Below are positions 33,831 through 46,229 of a stretch of 64,000 nucleotides of DNA, piece after piece. The stretch covers positions 40,946,929 to 41,010,928 of the forward strand of contig OU342635.1 of the NCBI GenBank assembly GCA_910589415.1, in the 5' to 3' direction. The notes under the pieces are model-generated. The model ran no database searches. It worked only from the letters and a program-made list of their open reading frames with translations, and was not told the origin of the DNA. The first letter of the stretch is position 1. The number at the start of each line of letters is the position of its first letter. Origin of the DNA: Malachius bipustulatus (taxonomy: Eukaryota > Arthropoda > Insecta > Coleoptera > Melyridae). Both the position numbers and the translations under genes were made by a program.

Positions 33831-34639
33831 GGGATTTTCCTCAAAACAAAACACCAAAGGAGTTATATTAAGGGTGAATAGTTTTCAAAAAGACACCCGG
33901 TACCTTATACTTATTTCAGTCATTTGAAAAATTTCAGATTGCATGCAGTTTTGCATTTTTTCAAAGGAAATTCGACTGAAAATTAATCGTGAATCATTTT
34001 CTAAAAGTGCCAAGACTTGAAATGTCTCATCCAAAACTGTTTGTGCAATCTTATAAGGCCTCTAGAAAAATCATAAGGGCTACTTTTTCTGTAATGTAGG
34101 TATGGAAACTCGAAAAGATTAGAAAGGTCGTACTTCTACTCAAAACTCATCCTGAACGTGAACATATCGCGTACCTGCTATGCTAATGTTGATGGGTCCC
34201 AAATTAACCGAAACAGGGCTCTTCATGTTCAAGATCTTATTACCGTGATGTTTTCTTTTCATAATGGATTGGATGAAAACAAGACGAAGTAAGTAATTTT
34301 TTTGATGCACAAATTAAGGCACTTGGAGATATTTTTCCTAAGTCCTAGTCTATAAGATGGAGGAAAAAAGTTGAGGCGCCATTGTCGACATTCCTAGAAA
34401 TGTGAGATAGTCAATAATTTGAGCTGTCATTATAAATTTCTAGTTATGGTAATTATTATAGTTATGTAGCTACTACAGTTAACGCATTTTCAGATAAAAT
34501 TATTTAGCCATAAGCAATGCTGTATCGTTATTCTGGTCGTGGAGATTTTAGTAGGTTTAGGTTCGTACTCATCGTAGAGACGTCGTAGACTCAAGGCTGA
34601 AGATTTTATACCATCTCTAGAATACTTAAACAGAATAAT

Positions 34640-35740
34640 TGGCCTGAGGAATGCTAATAATGCCCCGTAAGTTCTGAATCGAAATAAATGACCGTCACGT
34701 CATTCGGATCGGAGCAAAGCATCATCAGCATCAGCGAGAGCGTCCGATCGAAAATACCTATTATGTAAGAGATATTCCGTGAAACAAGCCACAAAAAACG
34801 ACCAGGTACAAAAAATGGGTTAATATCAGTTCTTGGCAGCCTCTTGAAGAACATAGCGTAATTTAGCGCCCTAGGTCTTGTACGCAGAGAAGAGCAGAGC
34901 AGAGCAGAGCAGAGAACACGCGGCCACCTTTGGCGGGTAAACGCTCCATTGGTCCACGCTTTAAATTCCTCAGGAATGCGGCGATGCTTTTTCAATAATT
35001 ACTCCTAAATCTCACCAGCACCACCAAGCACCAAGCACCGGCACCCAAGATTCTTACATCTACCTACCTAATCTAAGTAAAATTCCCGCCAATTCGATGA
35101 GGAATTAAGAAACGGCTAAAGAAGCGCAAACAACCACGTCGCAAGTCCGACGCGTGCAATTGTAAAAATACGTCACGTCTAGCGCTGGCGATATCAATAA
35201 TTAATTTCGCATTAAAAATGTAATAAGAGATCGAAGCGCGGTCAGGAGCCCCGCGAGAGGCTAGCTGGATTTCACCGCGAGGAATGCCGCGTTTCCAGAG
35301 GAATGTAACCTCCAGACGGGTACCAAACACACCTGAGTTTTGTACACTCCCCGCCACCGATATCGTTCAATCGGCTCTATACTCCGGTGCTGTCGAGTCC
35401 GGTGAAACTATCGGCGGGAGTGTACCGACTGGTGGAACGGCTGCGGCGCGCGAAGCTTGTGCAACCCGACTGAGGCTCCAGTACTCGATCCAGCTGGCCG
35501 ACTGCATTCCGATGATGTTTTGCCTCAGAATGTACCTGACCGCTCCTGAGCCCGAATAGGGGATTCAGGATTCAGTAGAAGGATATCTTCGCCGGTAGAA
35601 GGTGCCTGATGGCTGCTGGGCGACCCGAGTCCCGAACACGTGGATGGACTGTGCCCTTCTTGCAGTAGTGACTTAGTGCTTACTGCTGCAAGTTTTGTGA
35701 AGTGCTTGTTGTGCCCAATTGCAGGATTCACCATCACCAC
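34640..35740 (+). promoter_or_regulatory. GC-richer segment, candidate promoter / 5' UTR exon (possibly of ex)
   Basis: This segment stands out from the AT-rich surroundings by its CpG-containing composition (e.g. GGTGGAACGGCTGCGGCGCG near 35430). It contains a 91-codon plus-strand frame (35284-35559) without recognisable domain. It holds a GAGCA pentamer run at 34891-34914 and five GGAATG/CATTCC words. The composition resembles insect promoters or 5' UTRs. The next recognisable gene on this strand is ex, whose leader exon must lie upstream of 62594. Linking the two is inference, and strand is assumed from ex. Confidence 0.3.
34891..34914. repeat. (AGAGC)n microsatellite
   Basis: Four to five tandem GAGCA units (AGAGCAGAGCAGAGCAGAGC). 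Simple repeat within the GC-richer segment. Confidence 0.9.
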
Positions 35741-35963
35741 TCACTCGCAATATTCATTCATTCATTCCATCGGCATACGGTTGCTGCCGCTTCTTCTTCT
35801 TGTTATTCTTCTCTTCGGACAGTGCTGCAAGATTCAGGATACTGCTTTTAGATGGCCACTGAACTTTGCTATCGGTTGGGATTTAAATTTTGATAAATGG
35901 TACGTTGTTGTTAGTGTTTGGAAAAATTTTGGGCTGTCTAGTTCTAGTTATTGGTGTTGGTAA

Positions 35964-38950
35964 TTATTTTGTGTATTATGGTAATTGTTCCAATAACTTT
36001 TAGTATATTTCTTACTATTATGGACGGACACTATCAAAAATTGTATCATTCAAGATTCATGCCCAAAATTCTTAATACAATTATTCTTAATTTGACATAG
36101 CATTAGACATTAGAATTAGAACCTGCCAAGAAGTGTTAAAAGTCTCTTCGATGACTTGGGGGTCTTTTCTATAGGTAGTCAAATAAATTAAAAAAAGTTG
36201 TGATTTACTGTTGGGTCTCTCTACTGTACCAAGATATCCAAATCAGAGCATTTAAGCATTTGCTCAAACAAACCTGGATTGTCTCAAGAATTTCAACCAC
36301 AAGTTTTGTTCACTTCAGAATCTCGCCCAATAAATAATCGACATCAATATGCCATGTCCGGAGAATTCGGCGAACATCATCACCCAAAAGCAGACGTAAT
36401 AATTGTCCAAAGAAAGGGCCCAAATATTTTGGCCACTTGATCACCCTTTACATTAAAAACGCTTAAAAAGTGCCCAAGTGGTAAGTATGTACTTAGGCCC
36501 AAGAATCAACCACCTAGATTTGGGACCGATAAATTTTGCTCAGTTCTGCCCACGAAAAAATAGCAACAATCATCATCAAATTGCCATACGTGAAAACAAT
36601 TCCTCGACTATTCATATCCGTCCTGTTCCTGTGTTAACCTACAGGGTGGCCCAACGAAAACGTACAAAACAACTTTAAAACTGAAACAGGTCGATTTTTT
36701 TTATCGAGGGACACACATTTGGGTAACAAAAAATGTAGGTACTTCTTAGTATTTATTTAATCCATCTGAATTAGTGATTAATTGCCGAAAGTGGTAGGTA
36801 AGTTAAAAGAATGGTAATAAAGCATCAAACATCAAACACACTTTTGGGCTTTTTAAAAAAGCTCCCACAATGTCGATAGTGGTATAAAGTGCCACAAAAT
36901 TTGTACCACCAACCACCTGAATTGGTCTATTTTAAAAACTCATTGGTTGTCCAAATTAGTATGTAGGTTATTTCCAAAATCACTTTTATTAAAATTGAAC
37001 AAAAATTAATTGAGTGCCAAAAAAATTTGACAACATGAAGTGTCCAAACACTATACTTCTCTTTCAAAAATTTTGACACCGATTTTAACACAAATTGGGC
37101 ATAAAGAGTCGCCATAAAGTATTGAGTGTCTATTTTCCACCATCTTCACCCAAACACCCAAATAATTCATCTTACTATCCCCCAAGCATTTTGGACTCGA
37201 TTTTGGATATAGATTACCAAATAGGAAACCTAATCGTTTGGGGGTTTGGACCTTTCAAAAAAGCTCGTAAAAAGTACCACAATAATTATTATAGTGTAGA
37301 ATTTCCTAAAAAATTTGACAACTCTTCCACCAAAATTTGGTCGTAAAAATTTTTTACCAACCAACCAACAAATTTTTCTGCCAGCTAAACAAAATCAAGT
37401 CCCAATCATTCTGATACCACCCAAAAATTGCGGCATAAAGAACCGCCATAAAATAAAAATACACAAACTTTAAACGCGTCCCGAAAATTTAGACCGTCAC
37501 CCTCGGTCACAGCAGTCCAGTGCAGCTGGTCAAAAAATTAGCAAAACAAAGATGAATTTTTCTTCTTTTTACAGGTACAATAATTTTTTAAGTTTTTCAA
37601 AACGGAATAAAAATTTAATGGATTTTGTAACTATTGATTTAAATTTAAACATTATAGAAGACTTTTCACATCCAGATTGGAACTGGAAATTATATGAAAA
37701 TATATTAATTCCTAGAATAATTCAAAATGTCTCCAACTTGGTTCCCAAAATATACATTTTATTGTATAACGCGCGTAAGAGCTTTTTTATAGCCTCTTTG
37801 AAATGTAGTTATGCTGATTCGTCTTTGTTTGGACTCATCAGCAATAAATTCGATCTTATTAATATTAAGTGCCAAATAAACCAAGTACCTAGTTCATTGT
37901 AGTACATTACATAGGTACTAGTACCTAATGTTATCTTCTGTAATATTGAACTGATTTTTGTTTCTGTACATTTTAAACATTTTTGTGATTACTGTTTTAC
38001 CCTTTTTGGGACTAATCAGCATACCTTAGGTGTATTATTAGATCTATCACCGTTATAATAGTCCAGCTTTTCTATTTATGTAAATTAACTATAAAAGTCC
38101 TTGTCAGCAGAGGTTGGTTTGGTGTTTGGTACTGCTTAAAAAATTATATTTACAAATTCCTTTGATTTATTTTAAAACGTATCCTTGATATTTCGCCACA
38201 TTCGATTTCCTGTCAAAAGAATGCCGTTGCTAATTTGTCTTTCCTCACTGCTGGAATATCTTAATTACATTTAAATGGTTTGTCAACGTGAAATTTTTTC
38301 GTCAATAATTATTATTGACGTTTAGAGCACGCAATATTGTGGTAATTCGTATGAAATTGCAATTTTTTTCCAACTGAATTAATTGCTTATTGTTCTCTTA
38401 AATATTTTACCCACAACCTTGCTGGTATTGACAATAATTCACTGTGAACTGTGAGAAAATATTCGTATTGTCATGGGTTAACAGCAAGGAATTTTGCAAG
38501 GAAAAAAAAAACTGCAGCTCAGTACCTTACACTTCTTTTCGCTTCTGCTTTCTTTTGGTACCTACAAGAAGAAGATTATCATGTTGAAAGTGTCTTGAAC
38601 TTTGGTTTGCTTTAATTAACATCGCGATGATAATGGGTTGATGTTAGATGATTCATTACACTTGTCGAAACCTTGGACCTTGAGTAGTTCTTTTTATGTT
38701 AATTAAAATTCCGATGTCTCTACGTGTATTTATTTAATTTTACGTGTATATGTAAGTCAGTATCAGAGATCAAACTTGAAAAATGCTTGACTTATATCCT
38801 TTTTGTGACAATAATAACAAGAACAAGAAAGAAAGGAGCAATAAGTTATGGAATTTTCTTTTTCTTCTTCGTTTGTTGTAGGTAATTATTAAAATCAAAG
38901 ATGTGTGCATGGCATGCGGCTCAAGAAAAATCGTTTTGAGAATCATACCT
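35964..38950. other. Non-coding AT-rich region, faint repeat structure
   Basis: At 36300-37500 there are weak recurrences (CATAAAGAGTCGCCATAAAG at 37099 and CATAAAGAACCGCCATAAAA at 37433, TTTTAAAAAAGCTCCCACAA / TTTCAAAAAAGCTCGTAAAA near 36852 and 37255) suggesting a very old repeat with unit above 300 bp. The 116-codon plus frame 37552-37902 is AT-rich low complexity with no recognisable domain. No gene is called. Confidence 0.4.
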
Positions 38951-38954
38951 GAGA

Positions 38955-39930
38955 TAAATCCAAGATGGCGTGTTACAAAATATTCAATTTTAGAAAAAAG
39001 GGTTCGTTAGGCTATAATTATTGTTCTCTTATTAAAGGGAGATTAAATGAAAAAAAAAAAATGCATTACCGCATACAAATTGCAAACAGAGTGAATTCAG
39101 AAGAAAAAATTCAGAAAATATCCAAGATGGCGTGTCAAAAAATACTAAATTTCGAGGAAAAATCGAAGGGGGAAAATTTGAACCACATTTTGGCACAAAA
39201 ATGCCCTCGAAAATGCCAGAGAAAGTGAAGATTATCTTATAGAAATTTGGATATTTTGATTGTGTCCAAGATGGCGTTACTAAATTGAAACAAAACGGAT
39301 CTGCGGTGGAAGATTAATTGTTTTGAGAATCATTCATGCGATAAATGTCCAAGATGGCGTGTCAAAAAAGACTAAATTCAAGAAGAGGTTCATTTTGCAA
39401 TAAATTGGTGTTAATTTAAAGGGAAAATCGAATGGAAAATCAATTTAAGAAGTCATTCCGGCATAAAAATCGCAGAGAGAGTGAAGAGTTTCTTAGAAAT
39501 TTGGGAATTCAAAATATGTCCAAGATGGTGTTACAAAATTAGAATAAAATGGATTCATATGCGGCGGAAGATTAATTGTTTTGAGAATCATTCATGAGAT
39601 AAATGTTCAAGATGGCGTGTCAAAAAAAGACTAAATTCAAGAAAAGGTTCATTTTGCAATAAATTGGCGTTAATTTAAATGAAAAAGCGAGGGAAAAAAA
39701 CATTCTGGCACAAAAATGGCAGAAAGAGTGAAGATTATTTCGAAATCTTGGAAACTGCGGTACGAATATGTCCAAGATAGGGTTTCAAAAAACATTAAAT
39801 TTTTTTAAGGCCATTGTGCAATGAATTGATCTTATTTTAAAAAGAAATTAGATGAATAGAAAATAAAAATTACAACAAGACTGAAGATTATCTTAAAATT
39901 TTGGAAATTTAGAATACGTTGAACATGGTC
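38955..39930 (+). repeat. Sub-array 1 of a ~150 bp degenerate repeat with conserved CAAGATGGCG core
   Basis: CAAGATGGCG occurs exactly at 38961, 39123, 39267, 39350 and 39608. Close variants are at 39521 (GGTG) and 39773 (ATAGGG), and a faint one near 39915. The word is usually preceded by ATGTC and followed by TGTCAAAA. Between cores the sequence is only loosely similar (AGATTAATTGTTTTGAGAAT recurs). Spacing alternates near 80 and 160 bp. Non-coding. Confidence 0.8.
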
Positions 39931-41369
39931 TGACAAGAAAATATGTTTTAGCTTTAGCTGTCTCAGAAGCCTCAGATGCCACTCAGAACCACTTAGAAGT
40001 GTGCCAGACAAGTTTGGTGGTAGAAAGAAAATTTTGCCCGAAATTAGAGAAGGTCAGAATTTCAAAAATCTCAGTTTCATCAGGAGCCACAGAAATTTCC
40101 CCCATAATTATTGTGCAACCCTGCTTCTCGACCTGGTTTACCTATTACATAAAAGCTCTCAGGAAAATTTTCAATAGCTTTGAGGTAGGTACTCGAATTT
40201 TTGGTTTGATTTAACCAGCACTTAGAATACATAAGAGATAAGGCAAGGAATTTGCAATGTTGATGGAATCGTATCCAATCCAATTCACATATCACATACA
40301 CATATAATTATTCACATTAGTAAACACGTATTCCATGTTCGGATATTACACAACCCGATAAAGTGGATTCTTTTCTATGCGGGACCAATAGAAATGCAGC
40401 TCATGGAGGATTTTGATTGCTCAATTTTGTAACATATTTATGTAGTTAAGTTAAATACACGACAAGCTATTTACATTATTTACTCCCAACAGGAATTTAT
40501 TTTATATATACCTAGACAGATACCGGGTAATTACGATTACTAGACTACAAGGTGACGATAATTTAGGAAAAAAGTCAATATTTGTTTTATTGTAAATAGG
40601 GTACTTACTAATCGCGCATTCATTTCAATTTTTATTAACGTTATCTATTCGCATTCCATTCACATTATTTGGTACTTAACTTATCTAAAATAACTTTTTT
40701 TTATTACGAAATTAACACTTATGAAGTATGTAGGTATGTACATAAATGTACTACATATGTACATACTTCTCGATGAAAGTCGTTGGCTAACACATTACAT
40801 AATGAGAACGGAAATAAGCAAATACCTGAGTGTAATCACTCATAAGTCATAACTTACCTATACCGAATCGAACCCTTTATCACCAGGGCACGTCATTCAT
40901 TAGTGGAAATAAATGGGATATAAAAGAGGAAAAACGATCGCTCAATATGGTACAGAAAAAGTGTATTACTAATTGACTCTTTGTCTAGCGGAAAACATCG
41001 TAAAAATTAATAGAAAACTTTACTTAATGACGATAATTAGGTAAATACGGTTTTATATGCATGGTTGGCATCGAGGTTGGGATTATTTGTAATGTTTAGA
41101 AGTGATTAAGGAAGCCTTTACCCTCATTTTTTTTTCGCATTTATGTTTATTAGAGAGAAAGGAGAAATTTAATATCCAATGAATTTTTTATATGAATCAA
41201 AGAACCATTTCTTCTAAAATGTGGGAAATAAGACGATTTACAAACTCTACTGATGCTCGAGGACTGATTTTCACTCTTAATTTCCGTTAATTATTTCCGT
41301 AAATACGCATTGTGTGCTTCCTTTCTTACGGACTCATCATTGAGGAATGAGAGGATTATCAGAGTTTTC

Positions 41370-42365
41370 TGTTTTCTGACACGCCATCTTGGACATATTT
41401 ATTCACTGGTACGTCTTTTCGAGATGTGCATCTAAAAAATTTATGCTTAGTAATTGAGTTACTGAGGTGAACAGAGGCCCATCATTTTATGATTTTTGAC
41501 ATATGTAAGAAGAATTATTATTGAGTTACTTCTTTTTGTGCCATCTTGAACATATTTTTCAAATAATTGACTTTAAATTTATGTTTTATTCTTATTTGCT
41601 GCTTTGTCTAAAATTATTCAAGAGACGTGTATAGTTCTATCCAAATGAATCATTTCATTTTTCGTACTTTTTCGAAGTATACCTACTAGTAGTTTTTGTT
41701 ACGCCATCTTGGACATATTTCAATTTTTTTTTTTAATTAAACATAAAAATAATTTCAAATTTATTAATTTATTTGATAAACTTCATTCTCTATATATGCG
41801 ATTTTCCACTTACTTACCTGCTGTTCATTGATAAAACACCTGCTATTGCTTAAATGATCTCTTTGTCAAATTGATGTTTTTTGGTACGCCATCTTGGACA
41901 TATTTTGTATCCTACAATTTTGAAAGTTAATTATCTCTTCGAATATTACCAAAAATGCTTTTATACCTCGATTTTTACGGTATCTGCTGTGACAAAAAAT
42001 TATTTTATTTTTGTTCAAGCTTCCTCTACTGAATGGTTAATATTTTGACACGCCATCTTGGACATATTTATCAACTAAATAATTTAAAGGTATGTTTTTC
42101 TGCATTTGATGTCCAAATGATTATTGTTGTCTCTGATAACATTATAGCAATTATTAAGTCATTTATTTTTCGATATAGGGTTTTTTCTCAAGCTAACTTG
42201 GACATATTTATTGATTACAAGATTTATAAAAAAAATCTAAGATCAATATTAAAATTTAAAATAAATTCATTCTTACAATACAGTAACGAATAATTTCATC
42301 AATTAATAAAGTCGTTAACCTCCTGGTAGTTTGAGTTTTGACACGCCATCTTGAACATAATTTTG
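41370..42365 (-). repeat. Sub-array 2, inverted orientation, same conserved core
   Basis: CGCCATCTTG (reverse complement of the core) occurs at 41382, 41702, 41887, 42051 and 42344, with a variant TGCCATCTTG at 41539 and a decayed copy near 42195. The flanks TTTTGACA before and GACATATTT after are shared. Spacing is 143-185 bp. Monomers are otherwise strongly diverged. Confidence 0.8.
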
Positions 42366-43429
42366 TCCCTTATGATTAAACCGTAATTATCTACTCCATG
42401 CATTTTACGGTGTCTATACAATGCACAAAATCCAGACTGATTGTATTTAAGCGAGGTGTACACTTTCATGAATAAATCAAACCCCGAGGCATTCCAAAGA
42501 ATTTTTTCATTAATGGAGACCAAACAATAAGAAGCTGCAGCAGAAATGTTACATCAATTATCAGTTAAACGAAAAAGGACCCGTTTATTTGTTTTCGGAA
42601 ATTCCATTCAATGTAAACATGGCAATAAAACAAACACATTATTGTCTTGACATTTAGCAACGACTGGAATTTCAAGAAGGCAAATATTCGTTTACACTGG
42701 CCATCTTCTGTGTAAATATGTGCATGAAATATGTCGAAACTAGCAAGATTATTATTGACAGACTTGCCAAAAATGCAAATGTGAAAATTCGGCAATAGTT
42801 CCGTGGCACCAGAATTTTTAAGAATGAGAGTTAATTTTAGTTCAAGTTGCAAAACCTCCGGTCGCATCTTTTTTTAGTTTGCCGAAATTAATAATTAAAT
42901 ACTGAAACACCAACAAATTGGTGCTATACGTTAACGTTAACGCTATGACCTGTATTACTCACCTATGTAATAAATCAGTTATTACTTAACAGTTTGGTCA
43001 AACATATTACATCGTTAATTATATTATTATTATTCAATGGCAGGTAGGTAACCTACCTACATTGGTGTAGGTAAATGTGGCAGCACGGTCAAACGCCATT
43101 TAAATACACACAGTAGTATGTAGTAGTGTGTTGTAAAGTAACCCAGAACGGTTCCTATTAACCTTGAAATAACTGAGCATTTTATTATTTTCAATGAACA
43201 TTACGCATTGTTACATTCATTTTCACATAATCACGTGTCATAACGTTGAGTAACCTCACACATTTCGCTCCATATATAAATCAGCGTTTAAGAAATTCGC
43301 ATGGTTTAAGTAAATATAAGGCAACACTGTATTTGAAAATATGAACAAAATGACTTCGGTTCCTCGAATTTTTTCCTTTACAAGATTGTAGTGACTTGCT
43401 CTTTTATTTCAATAACTTGACTTGGGAAA

Positions 43430-44320
43430 AATGTCCAAGGTGCCTGTCGAAAGATTTCATTTACAATGGACTAATTAATTTGGTAGTAGATTTAGAAATG
43501 CTTCCATGAACTGGGAAAAATAATTACAGATTATATTTTTTCAAAAACAGCGCAGCTCCAGCTGCTTTGCTTGAAGGAAAATGTCCAAGATGGCTTGTCA
43601 CAACGTTTTGTTCGTTTCTGAGCGAGTTTTAGACAAACTAAACGATTTTGTAGTTTCTAAAAAATCACAATATGAAGAAAGGAAATTAATCCCAGAGATT
43701 TCTTTAAAAAAATATGTCCAAGATGGCTTGTCGAAAGAATTCATATTATGAAGAATTAGTTGATTTGGTAATAGATTTAGAAAGGCGTCCAGGATTTAAT
43801 AAAAATACTGGACAGATTATATTTTTGCGGAAACAGCGAAGCTCCAGCTGCTTTGCTCGAGGGAAAATGTCCAAGATGGCTTGTCAAAAGTTTTGTTTGT
43901 TTTTGAGCGAGTTTTAGAAAAACGAAGCGATTTTGTAGTTTCTAAAGTATCGCGATATGAAGAAAGGAAATTTATCCCAGAGATAAGTTATCTTTAAAGA
44001 ATTATGTCCAAGATAGCTTGTCGCGAAATTATTCACCTTATGATGATGGTGAATTGGTTCTTGTAGTTTTGGTACTATGTAGTTTAGAAAGGGGCCCAGG
44101 ATCAAAGAAAACTATCTCAGCTAGACAGATTCTGATGACATTAGCTCAGAAGAGTTCATTTTTCTCAAACTACTTTACTTGAGGGAAAATATCAAAGATT
44201 GCTTGTTTTTTTTAGATAGGCGAAGCAATTACGTTCCTGGGAAATACAAAGACCACAATTATTGCACATTTAAGGAATATGTCCAAGATGGCTTGTCAAA
44301 AAGTTTGATACGATCTGAAG
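43430..44320 (+). repeat. Sub-array 3, forward orientation, core CAAGATGGCT
   Basis: CAAGATGGCT occurs at 43586, 43719, 43872 and 44284. Variants are at about 43436 (CAAGGTGCCT) and 44009 (CAAGATAGCT). Units are 133-154 bp and more alike than in sub-arrays 1 and 2, e.g. AGCGAAGCTCCAGCTGCTTT-like and GAGCGAGTTTTAGA blocks. This sub-array shares a T for G at the last core base, so it was amplified separately. Confidence 0.8.
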
Positions 44321-46229
44321 ATGATTAATAAATATTCGAAGTTTCTTTTGATAAGAATAGCAAACCTTGAAAACAGAAGGGAAGATTTTTGTGGGTTTGT
44401 TTTCTTGAATCTGAAATAATAGAATGCTCATGATTGAATTCTTTGCATCGGGAAAAGAATTTGACACAAGTAACAAAAGAAATAGTTGTGGAGTATCCCT
44501 TAGGTATATTTTTTTTGCAGAAAGACCCCAAAATTGTGCATTTAAAAGGATGTCAAAAATTTTGACACGAACGCGACAGGTATTGTCATCTTATTCCATT
44601 ATAATTCGGCGGGGTCCTAATTTTACAACAATTATTATTGTATTTAAATGGAGTGCGATAAGCAGGTTGAAAAAAATTATTTCCTATTTCAGTCATATCA
44701 GGAAATATTTTTTTTTTGGGGTACCTCAAGGTGTAGTACTCGAACCTTATTAATTAATTAAGCACCGTTCAAAATAGGTCGCGATCATTGACTCGCTGTT
44801 ATTTTTCAATTTTCATCATAGACATGGTCGTTGTTGCTAGAACTAGAACTAGAACAATACAAGGTGTTGTGTATCTAGTTTGCGCTAAAATAACTATTAA
44901 TGGTGGAATTGTGTAACGCTAATGTTGTGATAAAACGCAGGATTGTGTTAATTTTACTCAACATTATGGAGAATATATTATAACAGTAACTGACGTTGTT
45001 TGATTAGATATATTGCAAAAAGTAGCTCAGACTGAAATAAACATGCTAAACAATTATTTCTGTTGTATTGTTTTGTTGTTTCTTCTCGAGGAAGTGGATT
45101 TATTTAAACAAATTCAGCAACGAGTCTTCTCATTTCTCGAAGAAAAATAGCAACGTCGATCAGTTACGGTATTTCGCATACCATTGTAAACAGTCACGGA
45201 GTCATATAGGCATTTAAATGCATCAATAATTTCACTTTTTTTTCTCGAACTATGTGGGTTCGACATTAAAATTCAATGGTGGGAGTTGAAATATGTCCTG
45301 TATCTACAGAGCAGGTCCTTTAACTATTTTACTACCATCGAATTGCACGCTTTTCTGTTCGGTGTAGGAAGTTCTTTATTGACTTATACTTTACACACGG
45401 AAAAGGCAAAACTGGATATTTACGTTTTATACTTTTAGCTATAAAATTACTGTTAAGAATACACTTTACCTACACTTGTATTCCTAGACTATTATACATG
45501 CAGACAAGCTTTGATATTATTAAGAAAAAAAATCTGCTTGTATTGTTAATTATTTTAAAATAAATAAAGGTTTTTGATTTTTGAAAGATTAATAGTCACA
45601 AAGCAGACTAATAAAAGTCATTAAACTGCACGAAGAAGAAGAAGAGTGACGTTATAATAATATAAAATTTATAAACGCATCGTTATTATTATAATCTAAT
45701 CGACTACTCCTGAAGAAGTATACCTAAGTATGTAATTATAGAGTGTAAGTACATAAATAGCTTCCCAATCAGTTACATTATATTTTGTAATTATATGCTC
45801 AAATTAAATCTTACCACGGAACTCGGTAGATGAAGATAATAAATTCATTTATTATATGTATAGTTATTTATTTACATAAAAGTAGGTACTATAGATAGAT
45901 AGGTACATAAGAAATCTCTCTACAACTTCAACAATGTCAATTAACTGTTAGGTACTCAATATCAGCATAGATAATAAGCAGACACATTAATTAATACCTA
46001 CCTATATCTTCTTATATATGTATATGAATTTATGTAATTAATATAATTTACTTGAGCTTGAATTCTAAAGTGTAATTAAGCTATCATTAGAAATTTAATT
46101 GAGTCTAATGGTCGCTCATCGTTTGATATAGAAATTTTGTTGTCGATGTTATTTTTTTTATTTGTCAATTCCTATAGAAACGTTTATTTGTTGCTTTGCG
46201 TTGCTTCAAAGTTCAAACGATTTTAACAT
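44321..46229. other. Non-coding region between repeat blocks
   Basis: Mostly unique-looking AT-rich sequence. It contains a short reverse-transcriptase-like relic at 44718 (GVPQGVVLEP on the plus strand), a CTAGAACTAGAACTAGAAC hexamer run at 44838-44856, and many TAGGTACCTA-type words. No exon recognised. Confidence 0.45.

Noticed and set aside
35284..35559. 91-codon plus frame in the GC-richer segment as a gene
   Set aside because: No known domain, GC-rich sequence opens several frames at once, and no splice context; kept as candidate promoter/UTR.
35640..35963. 107-codon frame with a hydrophobic stretch as a secreted or membrane protein
   Set aside because: Low-complexity leucine run, no family match; could equally be UTR.
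37552..37902. 116-codon plus frame as a gene
   Set aside because: AT-rich composition explains the open frame; no domain, start context or exon partners.
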